Notes: generated by a model not told the origin, from the letters alone. Numbered from the stretch's first letter, positions 1 to 6,707 are shown. The stretch is DNA of 10,158 nt from Thermodesulfobacteriaceae bacterium (GCA_012961845.1 DTYO01000225.1:1-10158); one strand, 5' to 3'. Made by a program: numbers and translations.

Positions 1-255
1 CACGAAGTAATAGGGCATTTTGGAGCAGGAAGGGTGCTGCTGAAGCCGGCGTCGCCTGGTACAGGTGTTATCGCCGGGGCGGTGGTCAGGGCAGTGATGG
101 AGGTCGCTGGAGTTCACGACGTTCTGACGAAGTGTCTGGGAACCAATAATCCTCACAATGTCGTGCACGCTACCTTCAAAGGGCTGGAGGAACTCAGCAA
201 GTCAACAGAGACTGCTAGAATTAGGGCCAGAAAGGCTCAGGGCGCAAGTAAATAA
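1..255 (+). CDS. rpsE: 30S ribosomal protein S5, C-terminal part
   Basis: This is the 3' end of the S5 gene; the reading frame is open from the first base, so the start lies outside the window. S5 is a small-subunit protein near the decoding site that contributes to translational accuracy and to mRNA entry. The 84 visible residues include the conserved C-terminal domain signature: a GxGRVLLKPAS stretch, then PGTGVIAG, then VAGVHDVLTK and NNPHNVV. The stop is TAA at 253-255. It is followed after only 26 bases by rplO, so the usual rpmD (L30) between them is absent. The family assignment is secure; only the N-terminal half is not visible. Confidence 0.97.
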   Translation, partial: HEVIGHFGAGRVLLKPASPGTGVIAGAVVRAVMEVAGVHDVLTKCLGTNNPHNVVHATFKGLEELSKSTETARIRARKAQGASK

Positions 256-281
256 GTACGGTATTCAATGGAGTTGACAGA

Positions 282-752
282 ATGATAACACTAGATTCCT
301 TAAGCCCTCATCCTGGATCCAGGCGCCGTAAGAAGCGGCTCGGCAGAGGGCCTGCATCAGGGCAGGGTAAGACAGCCGGAAAGGGAGAGAAGGGACAGCG
401 GTCCAGGTCGGGCGGCGGGGTTCCCCCCGGGTTTGAAGGTGGGCAGATGCCCATATACAGGAAGCTGCCCAAGAGGGGTTTCAAAAATCGTTTTCGTGTC
501 CAGTATGGAGTGCTGAATGTCGGAGACCTGGCTGAAATCAAACAGGAAGGTGAAGTTGATCTGTCTCTGCTGCAGTCCAGGGGAATGGTCCGTAAGCGGC
601 ATCGGTTTCTAAAAATTCTGGGTGCCGGCGAAATTTCTCATCCTGTAGTTGTCAGGGCGCATGCGGTCAGCGCCACTGCCAGAGAAAAAATTGAAGCTGC
701 CGGTGGGAAGGTGGAACTGGTTCCCAGAGGAGGCAAGAGCTCCAGTGCTTAA
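282..752 (+). CDS. rplO: 50S ribosomal protein L15
   Basis: This 156-residue protein is L15, a large-subunit protein that binds 23S rRNA late in assembly. The E. coli protein has 144 residues. The N-terminal third is the typical basic, glycine-rich extended arm (about residues 12-50), with an RLGRGPASGQGKTAGKG-like stretch and a GFEGGQMP motif followed by KLPKRGF. The globular C-terminal domain ends with the usual HAVSATAREKIEAAGGKVELV pattern. The ATG start at 282 is preceded by GGAG at 270-273. The last bases overlap the GTG start of secY by 8 nt, and the secY Shine-Dalgarno sequence lies inside the rplO coding region, which suggests translational coupling. Confidence 0.98.
   Translation: MITLDSLSPHPGSRRRKKRLGRGPASGQGKTAGKGEKGQRSRSGGGVPPGFEGGQMPIYRKLPKRGFKNRFRVQYGVLNVGDLAEIKQEGEVDLSLLQSRGMVRKRHRFLKILGAGEISHPVVVRAHAVSATAREKIEAAGGKVELVPRGGKSSSA
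728..733 (+). promoter_or_regulatory. Shine-Dalgarno for secY inside rplO
   Basis: AGGAGG lies 11 bases before the GTG at 745. It supports starting SecY at 745 rather than at in-frame upstream codons such as the GTG at 649, which would add 32 residues that simply retranslate rplO in another frame and resemble no SecY N-terminus. Confidence 0.8.
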
Positions 753-2055
753 CGGAATAGGCGGCCTGGCCCAGGTGCCCGAACTGCGAAAACGCATCGT
801 GTTTACGCTTTTGATGCTGGCTGTCTACAGGATTGGGGTACAGGTTCCTACTCCCGGAATAGATGCAGCGGCACTTGCTTCTTTTTTCAGTCGGGTGGAA
901 GGAACGCTGTTCGGCTTGTTTGACATGTTTTCAGGAGGCGCACTGAAAAATCTGTCCATACTGTCTCTGGGGATTATGCCGTATATCAGTGCCTCTATAA
1001 TTATCCAGCTCCTGACTGTAGCAATTCCTCACCTGGAAGCCCTCAAGAAGGAAGGGGAATCCGGCAGGAAGAAAATTAGTCAGTACACAAGGTATGGTAC
1101 AGTAGGCCTTAGTCTCATACAGGGTCTGGGCATAGCAATTGGGCTTGAAAGCATGACGGCACCTGGAGGTGTTCCCGTGGTTACGGATCCCGGGTGGTCT
1201 TTTAGGCTGATTTCAGCCCTGACACTGATGTCGGGCACTGTTTTTCTCATGTGGCTTGGGGAACAGATTACTGAGAGAGGAGTAGGAAACGGCATATCAC
1301 TGATCATTTTTGCCGGCATCGTTGCTCGAATGCCTGCAGCTATAATTGATACATTCCGGCTAATAGGGACCGGAGAGCTTAATACTGCGTTCATGGTATT
1401 TTTGGTCGTGATGATGGGCGTAGTAATCGGCTTTATATGTTTTATGGAGCGGTCCCACCGGCGGATTCCCATCAACTATGCCAGGAGAGTAGTCGGGAGG
1501 AGGGTATATGGCGGGCAGACGACTCACCTGCCTCTTAAGGTGAATACAGCAGGAGTAATTCCTCCTATTTTTGCGTCATCTATCATCATGTTTCCTGCGA
1601 CAATTGCAAATTTCATTCAGGTGCCATGGATGCAGAGTGTGGCTCAGAGCCTCAGACCCGGCAGCCTGATATACGAGGTCATCTTTGTGGCCTTTATCAT
1701 ATTTTTCTGTTACTTCTATACTGCCATTACCTTCAATCCAAGCGACATAGCCGAAAATCTGAAGAAAAACGGCGGATACATACCTGGGATCAGGCCTGGA
1801 AGGCGCAGCGCCGAATATATTGACAAGGTGCTTTCGAGAATTACATTGATAGGTGCTATCTACGTATCAGTCATATGTGTCCTTCCCAGCATTCTCATCA
1901 GTAAATTCAATGTACCGTTTTATTTTGGTGGGACTGCACTTCTGATAGTGGTAGGCGTAGGCATGGATACTATGGCTCAGATTGAGTCTCACCTGATTAC
2001 ACGTAATTACGATGGTTTTATGAAAGGCGTGAAGCTCAAGGCCAGGAGGGGATGA
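745..2055 (+). CDS. secY: SecY, protein translocase channel subunit
   Basis: SecY is the pore-forming subunit of the SecYEG translocon in the inner membrane, which exports unfolded proteins and inserts membrane proteins. From the GTG at 745 it has 436 residues (E. coli 443). An N-terminal amphipathic segment with PELRKRI leads into TM1. The plug region follows TPGID (36-40), and MFSGGALKN with GIMPYISASIIIQLL marks TM2. The cytoplasmic loop motif TERGVGNGISLIIFAGIVA is at 176-194, and RRIPINYARRVVGRR with the conserved arginines is at 239-253. The NPSDIAENLKKNGGYIPGIRPG loop is at 331-352. About ten membrane segments are visible. The start overlaps rplO by 8 nt. No adk follows, unlike in many bacteria. 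Confidence 0.98.
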   Translation: MLNGIGGLAQVPELRKRIVFTLLMLAVYRIGVQVPTPGIDAAALASFFSRVEGTLFGLFDMFSGGALKNLSILSLGIMPYISASIIIQLLTVAIPHLEALKKEGESGRKKISQYTRYGTVGLSLIQGLGIAIGLESMTAPGGVPVVTDPGWSFRLISALTLMSGTVFLMWLGEQITERGVGNGISLIIFAGIVARMPAAIIDTFRLIGTGELNTAFMVFLVVMMGVVIGFICFMERSHRRIPINYARRVVGRRVYGGQTTHLPLKVNTAGVIPPIFASSIIMFPATIANFIQVPWMQSVAQSLRPGSLIYEVIFVAFIIFFCYFYTAITFNPSDIAENLKKNGGYIPGIRPGRRSAEYIDKVLSRITLIGAIYVSVICVLPSILISKFNVPFYFGGTALLIVVGVGMDTMAQIESHLITRNYDGFMKGVKLKARRG

Positions 2056-2140
2056 TTAACGGGTTGGTTACCAGTGCATAGATTAGAATGGAAACAGAGC
2101 TGCATCCCTCATTTGAGGTATACGTACAGATAGAGAAGCA

Positions 2141-2917
2141 GTGAAAAAAAGGAAGGCTACGCGTTGTATCATACTGAAGTCACCCCGCGAATTGGAATTG
2201 ATGAGGGTGGCAAACCGGATAGTTGCTGAAGTCCTGAACGAATTGAGCGAGTCCCTGCAGCCTGGAATCTCCACACATGACCTTGACAGGATCGCAACAG
2301 AGGGAATCATAAAAAGGGGTGCAGTCCCTGCCTTCAAGGGGTATCGAGGTTATCCTGCATCTTTGTGTGTTTCTGTGAATGATGAGGTCGTTCATGGAAT
2401 ACCGTCTCCTGAGCGGATAATCCTTGAGGGAGATCTGGTGAGCATGGACCTTGGAAGTATTGTTGAAGGGTACTACGGTGATGCTGCTCTGAGCAGGCTT
2501 GTAGGTTCTGGTTCGGAAGAGGCAAGCAGGCTGATTGAAGTCACTGTCCAGGCTCTGTGCAAGGGGATAGAAAGGGCTAGGCCCAGAGCCAGGCTCCAGG
2601 ATATCTCATGGGCCATCCAGGAGGTTGTGGAAAAGGCGGGCTTCAGCATAGTTAGGCAGTTTGTTGGGCATGGAATCGGGCGGTCCCTCCACGAACCGCC
2701 TGAAGTTCCGAATTTTGGAAGGCCGGGTCAAGGGCCGCTGCTGAAGCCTGGAATGGTGTTCGCCATAGAGCCGATGGTCAATGCAGGAGGCCCGGAAGTC
2801 AGGGTCCTGGAAGACGGCTGGACAGCAGTTACTGTGGACGGAAGCCTCTCAGCTCATTGGGAACACTCTGTAGCGATTACAGAGAACGGCCCGGAGATAC
2901 TGAGCATGTTGCAATAG
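2141..2917 (+). CDS. map: type I methionine aminopeptidase
   Basis: This cytosolic metalloprotease removes the initiator methionine from nascent proteins after deformylation. The 258-residue length is typical of the short bacterial type I enzyme without a zinc-finger extension. The five metal ligands are all recognisable by pattern: D103 and D114 (in MDLGSIVEGYYGDAA), H177 (in GHGIGRSLHEPP), E210 (in FAIEPM) and E241 (in WEHSVAIT). The substrate-site histidine H85 is in VVHGIP. The chosen start is the GTG at 2141, with a weak purine-rich GAGAAG just upstream. Most homologues begin about nine residues later, near the IILKSPREL motif, but no ATG, GTG or TTG lies there. The 85-base gap to secY is the longest in this part of the operon. 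Confidence 0.96.
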   Translation: MKKRKATRCIILKSPRELELMRVANRIVAEVLNELSESLQPGISTHDLDRIATEGIIKRGAVPAFKGYRGYPASLCVSVNDEVVHGIPSPERIILEGDLVSMDLGSIVEGYYGDAALSRLVGSGSEEASRLIEVTVQALCKGIERARPRARLQDISWAIQEVVEKAGFSIVRQFVGHGIGRSLHEPPEVPNFGRPGQGPLLKPGMVFAIEPMVNAGGPEVRVLEDGWTAVTVDGSLSAHWEHSVAITENGPEILSMLQ

Positions 2918-2941
2918 GAAGATAAATCAATTAAATGTCAA

Positions 2942-2946
2942 AAGGA
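2942..2946 (+). promoter_or_regulatory. Shine-Dalgarno for infA
   Basis: AAGGA lies 7 bases before the ATG at 2954. A TTG sits immediately upstream at 2951. The spacing and the match to the usual MAK start of IF-1 favour the ATG. Confidence 0.7.
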
Positions 2947-2953
2947 TATTTTG

Positions 2954-3172
2954 ATGGCCAAAGGTGATGCAATACAGGTGGAGGGAAAGGTGGTCGAGAC
3001 CTTGCCCAATGCTATGTTTCGTGTGGAACTGGATAATGGACACAAGGTGCTTGCCCATATTTCCGGGAAAATGCGGATGCACTATATCAGGATTCTTCCG
3101 GGCGACAGGGTGACGGTTGAACTGTCTCCATATGATTTGACCAGGGGACGGGTGGTTTACAGGGCCAAGTAG
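2954..3172 (+). CDS. infA: translation initiation factor IF-1
   Basis: IF-1 binds the ribosomal A site on the 30S subunit during initiation and assists IF-2 and IF-3. The protein is 72 residues from the ATG at 2954, the same length as E. coli IF-1. It is a single S1/OB-fold domain: MAKGDAIQVEG, then VVETLPNAMFRVELDNGH, AHISGKMRMHYIRILPGD and VTVELSPYDLTRGRVVYR. The sequence matches the family along its whole length. A TTG directly before the ATG could in principle add one methionine, but the Shine-Dalgarno spacing fits the ATG. It sits between map and rpmJ, the usual place in many bacteria. Confidence 0.98.
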   Translation: MAKGDAIQVEGKVVETLPNAMFRVELDNGHKVLAHISGKMRMHYIRILPGDRVTVELSPYDLTRGRVVYRAK

Positions 3173-3219
3173 GGAGGCCCTGAAAGAATTTTTCATATCA
3201 CTGATAAAGGACAGGTCAA

Positions 3220-3333
3220 ATGAAAGTTTCAGCCTCGGTTAAACGACGTTGCAGGGATTGCAAAGTTATCCGCAGAAAAGGAATCGTCCGAATTATCTGT
3301 AAGAATCCCCGTCATAAGCAGCGGCAGGGATAA
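3220..3333 (+). CDS. rpmJ: 50S ribosomal protein L36, zinc-ribbon form
   Basis: This small gene encodes a 37-residue protein starting MKVSASVKRRCRDCKVIRRK and ending with PRHKQRQG. L36 is the smallest large-subunit protein and stabilises 23S rRNA structure. The zinc ligands are present as C11-x2-C14-x12-C27-x4-H32, so this is the zinc-binding (C+) form and not the cysteine-free paralogue that some bacteria express under zinc limitation. The ATG at 3220 has AAAGGA at 3206-3211 upstream. It lies 47 bases after infA and 24 bases before rpsM. Length and motif match the family exactly. Confidence 0.97.
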   Translation: MKVSASVKRRCRDCKVIRRKGIVRIICKNPRHKQRQG

Positions 3334-3344
3334 TAGGGAAAAAT

Positions 3345-3350
3345 AAGGAG
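3345..3350 (+). promoter_or_regulatory. Shine-Dalgarno for rpsM (GTG start)
   Basis: AAGGAG lies 7 bases before the GTG at 3358. It supports that GTG as the start of S13, whose protein then begins with the normal MARLAGVELP. Confidence 0.75.
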
Positions 3351-3357
3351 CTGGTAA

Positions 3358-3732
3358 GTGGCACGATTAGCAGGTGTTGAACTGCCTAGAAATAAAAGAC
3401 TTGAAATAGCTTTGACATATATATATGGGATCGGCAGGACTTCCGCCCGGGAGATTCTGGAAAAGGCCGGGATTGATCTGGGGAAGAAATCCGATGACTT
3501 GACAGATGAAGATATCAGGACCCTGCATAAGGTCATTGATGCTGATTACAAAGTCGAAGGTGATCTTCGCAGGGAGATTTCCATGAACATCAAGCGACTC
3601 ATGGATCTTGGCTGCTACAGAGGCCTGCGTCATCGGCGCGGACTCCCGGTGCGGGGGCAGAGGACGAAAACCAATGCACGGACCAGGAAGGGGCCGAGAA
3701 GAGCGGCAATAAAGAAGAAGAGAGTAGTATAA
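3358..3732 (+). CDS. rpsM: 30S ribosomal protein S13
   Basis: S13 sits in the head of the small subunit, contacts the P-site tRNA and forms bridges to the large subunit. The protein is 124 residues from a GTG start. The N-terminal MARLAGVELPRNKRLEIALTY-type start and YGIGRTSAREIL form the helix-two-turn-helix region. The central DLRREISMNIKRLMDLGCYRGLRHRRGLPVRGQRT pattern and the basic tail TNARTRKGPRR followed by a lysine-rich end are all family hallmarks. It begins the alpha-operon part of the cluster. In E. coli the alpha operon is repressed by S4 at a pseudoknot around the rpsM start; I could not recognise that structure here. Confidence 0.98.
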   Translation: MARLAGVELPRNKRLEIALTYIYGIGRTSAREILEKAGIDLGKKSDDLTDEDIRTLHKVIDADYKVEGDLRREISMNIKRLMDLGCYRGLRHRRGLPVRGQRTKTNARTRKGPRRAAIKKKRVV

Positions 3733-3753
3733 AAGAAACACGGAGAAACAGTT

Positions 3754-4140
3754 ATGGCTTCACCCAGGCGAGGTGGTAGAAAAGAGAAGAAAAATGTGCC
3801 TGAGGGTATAGTTCACATCCAGGCCACCTTCAACAATACTATTATCACTATTACAGACAAGGTGGGGAATGCTGTCTCATGGGCCAGTGCCGGAACACAG
3901 GGATTCAAGGGATCCAGAAAAGGTACCCCGTATGCGGCTCAGATGGCGGCTGAAAATGCTGCGCGCAAGGCAGCAGAGCACGGCATGAGGTCTGTAGAAG
4001 TTCAGATTAAGGGGCCAGGTGCAGGCAGGGAAGCCGCGCTGAGGGCATTGCAGGTGGCAGGTTTTGAAATAACCGTCATCAAAGACATCACCCCCGTGCC
4101 GCATAACGGTTGCAGGCCGCCAAAAAGACGTCGGGTATAG
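3754..4140 (+). CDS. rpsK: 30S ribosomal protein S11
   Basis: S11 lies on the platform of the small subunit near the E site and helps bind the mRNA upstream of the P-site codon. The 128-residue product matches the family (E. coli 129) over its length: GIVHIQATFNNTIITITD, then GNAVSWASAGTQGFKGSRKGTPYAAQ, a GPGAGREAALRAL segment, and the conserved C-terminus ITPVPHNGCRPPKRRRV. The short basic N-terminus (SPRRGGRKEKKNVPEG) is typical. The ATG at 3754 has GGAG at 3742-3745 upstream. The gene follows rpsM by 21 bases and precedes rpsD by 63 bases. Confidence 0.98.
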   Translation: MASPRRGGRKEKKNVPEGIVHIQATFNNTIITITDKVGNAVSWASAGTQGFKGSRKGTPYAAQMAAENAARKAAEHGMRSVEVQIKGPGAGREAALRALQVAGFEITVIKDITPVPHNGCRPPKRRRV

Positions 4141-4159
4141 GCAGTATTTAATCGGAATT

Positions 4160-4190
4160 GGGGTCCACTTACAGAAGGACAGTGAATCCC
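4160..4190 (+). promoter_or_regulatory. possible hairpin upstream of the rpsD ribosome binding site
   Basis: The rpsK-rpsD gap contains an imperfect stem: GGGGT (4160-4164) pairs with ATCCC (4186-4190, one G-U pair). After a single C/A mismatch, CACT (4166-4169) pairs with AGTG (4181-4184), closing an 11-base loop. The stem ends exactly where the Shine-Dalgarno GGGAGGA starts. The CCC arm could alternatively pair with the GGG of that Shine-Dalgarno. S4 represses its own synthesis in several bacteria by binding mRNA, so a control role is conceivable. The structure is short and could be chance. Confidence 0.3.
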
Positions 4191-4197
4191 GGGAGGA
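4191..4197 (+). promoter_or_regulatory. Shine-Dalgarno for rpsD (TTG start)
   Basis: A strong GGGAGGA lies 6 bases before the TTG at 4204. It supports this rare start codon, which gives the normal S4 N-terminus MARYTGPRC. Confidence 0.8.
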
Positions 4198-4203
4198 ATT
4201 ATT

Positions 4204-4833
4204 TTGGCTAGATATACAGGACCACGTTGCCGTATATGCAGGAGAGAAGGGAGTAAACTCTTCCTGAAAGGTGATCGTTGTTATTCAGACAAATGCTCCT
4301 TTGAAAAACGCAGTTATGCTCCTGGTCAGCACGGACAGGGGCGGCGTGTCAGGGTCTCTGATTACGGTATAAGACTCAGAGAAAAACAGAGAGTGAGGCG
4401 GATGTACGGTATACAGGAAGACCAGTTCCGCCGGTATTTTGATGAAGCAGACAGAAGAAAAGGTGTTACAGGGGCTAATCTGCTTCAGCTTCTTGAACTG
4501 AGGCTGGACAATGTTGTATTCAGACTGGGCCTTGCTGAGTCACGGCAGCAGGGGCGGCAGCTGGTGAAACACGGTCATTATTTTGTAAATGATAAAAAAG
4601 TGGATATACCGTCCTACCAGGTGCGGCAGGGGGATGTGATCAAGGTAAGGGAAAAGAGCAGGTCGATTGTTCCGATAAAGGAGGCTCTGGAGTCTGTTGT
4701 CAGGCGGGGAGTTCCTGAATGGCTGTCTCTTGATGCTGAAAAATTGATGGGTGTCGTTGAATCACTACCTGAAAGGGGGCACATAACCATGCCGATTCAG
4801 GAACAGATGATAGTGGAGTTCTATTCCAAGTAA
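4204..4833 (+). CDS. rpsD: 30S ribosomal protein S4, zinc-binding form
   Basis: S4 is a primary 16S rRNA-binding protein that nucleates assembly of the small subunit body. It is also a translational repressor of ribosomal genes in several bacteria. The 209-residue product (E. coli 206) begins at a TTG. A zinc-binding cluster is visible as C9-x2-C12-x13-C26-x4-C31; many S4 proteins have lost these cysteines, so this is the C+ form. YAPGQHGQ and the basic segment near residues 45-67 follow. The S4 RNA-binding domain spans about residues 99-155, with LRLDNVVFRLGLAESRQQGRQLV and VNDKKVDIPSYQVRQGD. The C-terminus ends in the usual IVEFYSK. It lies 72 bases before rpoA. Confidence 0.98.
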   Translation: MARYTGPRCRICRREGSKLFLKGDRCYSDKCSFEKRSYAPGQHGQGRRVRVSDYGIRLREKQRVRRMYGIQEDQFRRYFDEADRRKGVTGANLLQLLELRLDNVVFRLGLAESRQQGRQLVKHGHYFVNDKKVDIPSYQVRQGDVIKVREKSRSIVPIKEALESVVRRGVPEWLSLDAEKLMGVVESLPERGHITMPIQEQMIVEFYSK

Positions 4834-4905
4834 CAGGGAACGGCGGATCTGATCGACGGCTGGCATTGTATTTAAACAGGGGTACGAGAGGCTATAACAG
4901 ACAAT

Positions 4906-5946
4906 ATGAGTGCTGAACAGACTCCATTCTATAGAAATTGGCGGGAATTGATCCGTCCAAACAAACTTGAAGTGGATCCAGACACCTATACGAGTTTTTA
5001 TGGGAAGTTTACCTGTGAGCCCCTGGAAAGGGGATTCGGAATTACTCTGGGAAATGCCCTGCGCAGAATCCTGCTGTCATCACTTCAGGGGGCTGCAATC
5101 GTATCTGTAAAAATGGAAGGAGTTCTGCACGAACTGGCCAGCATTCCTGGAGTGATAGAAGATGTTACTGATATCATTCTTAATCTTAAGGGTGTAAGAC
5201 TTCAGTTGTTCAAGGATGAAGACCAGCTGCTCACAATTGAGAAAAAAGGCGCAGGGGAGATTCTTGCAGGAGATCTTGTTGCTCCCAGGGGTGGAGTCGA
5301 GATTTTAAATCCTGACCATCACATAGCTACCCTGACAGAGGATGGGGAACTCAATATGGAGATGGTGGCGAAATGGGGCAAGGGATATGCACCGGCCGAA
5401 ATGAACAAAGAACCTGACCAGGTAATCGGAACCATACCTATAGACGCCCTTTTTTCACCTATAGAGAAGGTCAATTACAGAGTGACACAGGCCAGGGTAG
5501 GTCAGATGACCGATTATGACAAGCTGTCCCTGGAGGTTACAACTGACGGCACTGTCACGCCCGAGCAGGCCGTGGCCTATGCAGCCAAAATCCTGAAAGA
5601 GCAATTTGCGGTATTTATCAATTTTGACGAAAAAGAAGAACCTCAGGAACAACCTGTTGAGCCTGATTTTGACGGAAAACTCGAATTCCTGAATCGGAGG
5701 ATTGATGAACTGGAGTTTTCAGTTCGATCGGCCAATTGTCTGAAAAATGCGAACATCAATTATATAGGGGAACTGGTTCAGAAAACTGAGCAGGAGATGC
5801 TTAAAACCAAGAATTTCGGGCGGAAGTCCCTGGAGGAGATACTCAGGATCCTCGACACCATGGGATTGGAACTTGGCATGACGCTCGAAGGCTGGAATCC
5901 TCCGGAAAATGAGGAGTCTGGCGGAGAACCAGGTACGGAAGGATAG
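4906..5946 (+). CDS. rpoA: RNA polymerase alpha subunit
   Basis: The alpha subunit dimerises to start assembly of core RNA polymerase, and its C-terminal domain binds UP elements and activators. The product is 346 residues (E. coli 329). The N-terminal domain, about residues 10-240, includes FTCEPLERGFGITLGNALRRILLSSL (36-60), the conserved dimerisation region. A charged linker (241-256) leads to the C-terminal domain, about 258-326. There the DNA-contact set is intact: R274, N277, C278, L279 and K280 in RSANCLK, and the GRKS turn at 305-308. A short acidic, Pro/Gly/Glu-rich tail follows (about 329-346). The ATG at 4906 has only a weak, distant purine run (GAGAGG, 4886-4891). The stop is 5 bases before rplQ. 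Confidence 0.98.
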   Translation: MSAEQTPFYRNWRELIRPNKLEVDPDTYTSFYGKFTCEPLERGFGITLGNALRRILLSSLQGAAIVSVKMEGVLHELASIPGVIEDVTDIILNLKGVRLQLFKDEDQLLTIEKKGAGEILAGDLVAPRGGVEILNPDHHIATLTEDGELNMEMVAKWGKGYAPAEMNKEPDQVIGTIPIDALFSPIEKVNYRVTQARVGQMTDYDKLSLEVTTDGTVTPEQAVAYAAKILKEQFAVFINFDEKEEPQEQPVEPDFDGKLEFLNRRIDELEFSVRSANCLKNANINYIGELVQKTEQEMLKTKNFGRKSLEEILRILDTMGLELGMTLEGWNPPENEESGGEPGTEG

Positions 5947-5951
5947 AAAAA

Positions 5952-6620
5952 ATGAGACATCGCAGGCGTACACGCAGGCTTGGGTGCAAGACAGCGCATC
6001 GTAAGGCTATGCTGCGAAATATGGTTACATCACTTCTGGATCACGGGCGCATAATGACAACGGTCACTAGGGCTAAAGAGGTCCGCAGGATAGCCGACAG
6101 GATGGTGACACTGGCCAAAGACGGTACATTGCATGCCAGACGGCAGGCAATGTCAGTAGTTCGTGATCCTGCTGTCGTGGCCAAGCTGTTTGATGAATGC
6201 AGTGATAAGTACGGAGATCGAAATGGCGGGTATACGCGTATTGTTCGGATAGGACCGCGTAGGGGGGATGCAGCCATGATGTCCGTAGTGGAAATGGTTA
6301 GTGAATCACTGGAAAAACCCAGGTTACGATCAGGGCGCAGGAAAAAACAAGCGGATTCGGAAGATGTAACTCTTATACCCCAGGCTCCATCTGAAATCCA
6401 GGAAGAAAAACAGGCCGTAACCTCAACTGAGGAACAGGAGGAGGCTGAGGTAGGAGAGGGTTTGGAACAGACTGAAACCTCAGAAGCAGCTGCAGAAGAG
6501 GGGGCTGGATCAGGGCCTTCGGAAGAAGAAGCCACTGCGGGGAAAGACGAATCAGATGTGGCTGCAGAAGCAGCCCGGGAAAAATCTGGAGAAGAGGAAG
6601 AGGAAAACGGTAATCCTTAA
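5952..6620 (+). CDS. rplQ: 50S ribosomal protein L17 with long acidic C-terminal extension
   Basis: L17 binds 23S rRNA near the polypeptide exit tunnel. Residues 1 to about 122 are a normal L17 core: MRHRRRTRRLGCKTAHRKAML, NMVTSLLDHGRI, TTVTRAKEVRRIADRMVTLAK, and the NGGYTRIVRIGPRRGDAAMM motif. E. coli L17 ends near residue 127. Here the frame continues after a basic patch (RSGRRKK, 126-132) into an extension at 135-222 that is low-complexity and rich in Glu, Ala, Ser, Thr and Gly. By my count it has 30 acidic and 4 basic residues. It is probably disordered and has no recognisable domain. The Shine-Dalgarno GGAAGGA (5937-5943) precedes the ATG at 5952. This is the last gene of the operon, with a terminator 22 bases downstream. 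Confidence 0.97.
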   Translation: MRHRRRTRRLGCKTAHRKAMLRNMVTSLLDHGRIMTTVTRAKEVRRIADRMVTLAKDGTLHARRQAMSVVRDPAVVAKLFDECSDKYGDRNGGYTRIVRIGPRRGDAAMMSVVEMVSESLEKPRLRSGRRKKQADSEDVTLIPQAPSEIQEEKQAVTSTEEQEEAEVGEGLEQTETSEAAAEEGAGSGPSEEEATAGKDESDVAAEAAREKSGEEEEENGNP

Positions 6621-6642
6621 GCTCCTTTACCATATTTGAATT

Positions 6643-6687
6643 AATATAAGACCCGGCACCAGACAGACAGGTGCCGGGTCTTATATT
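6643..6687. terminator. bidirectional intrinsic terminator between rplQ and the ClC operon
   Basis: A perfect 18-bp inverted repeat (6643-6660 with 6670-6687) encloses a 9-base loop. Its core is the 11-bp GC-rich pair GACCCGGCACC / GGTGCCGGGTC, flanked on both sides by A/T-rich sequence that supplies a U-rich tail in either direction (TTATATTTT on the plus strand, TTATATTAATT on the minus strand). It sits between two convergent operons, 22 bases after the rplQ stop and 20 bases from the stop of the minus-strand ClC gene, so it can end both transcripts. Confidence 0.92.
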
Positions 6688-6707
6688 TTGACGGCTGGCT
6701 GGCAGCA

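Noticed and set aside
649..744. N-terminal extension of SecY from an in-frame GTG at 649
   Set aside because: The added residues are the rplO sequence read in another frame and match no SecY N-terminus; the GTG at 745 has a good Shine-Dalgarno.
1080..1475. 131-codon open frame on the minus strand inside secY
   Set aside because: It lies entirely within the conserved SecY coding region and its translation resembles no known family; it is a shadow frame.
2056..2083. Possible promoter in the secY-map gap (TTAACG, 17 bases, TAGATT)
   Set aside because: Only four of six bases match in each box, which is easily reached by chance in an A/T-rich gap; the genes are otherwise an operon.
6360..6610. 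Frameshift or fused second gene as the source of the L17 tail
   Set aside because: The frame is continuous, there is no internal start with a Shine-Dalgarno or a recognisable domain, and the stop is followed directly by the operon terminator, so a genuine extension is more likely.
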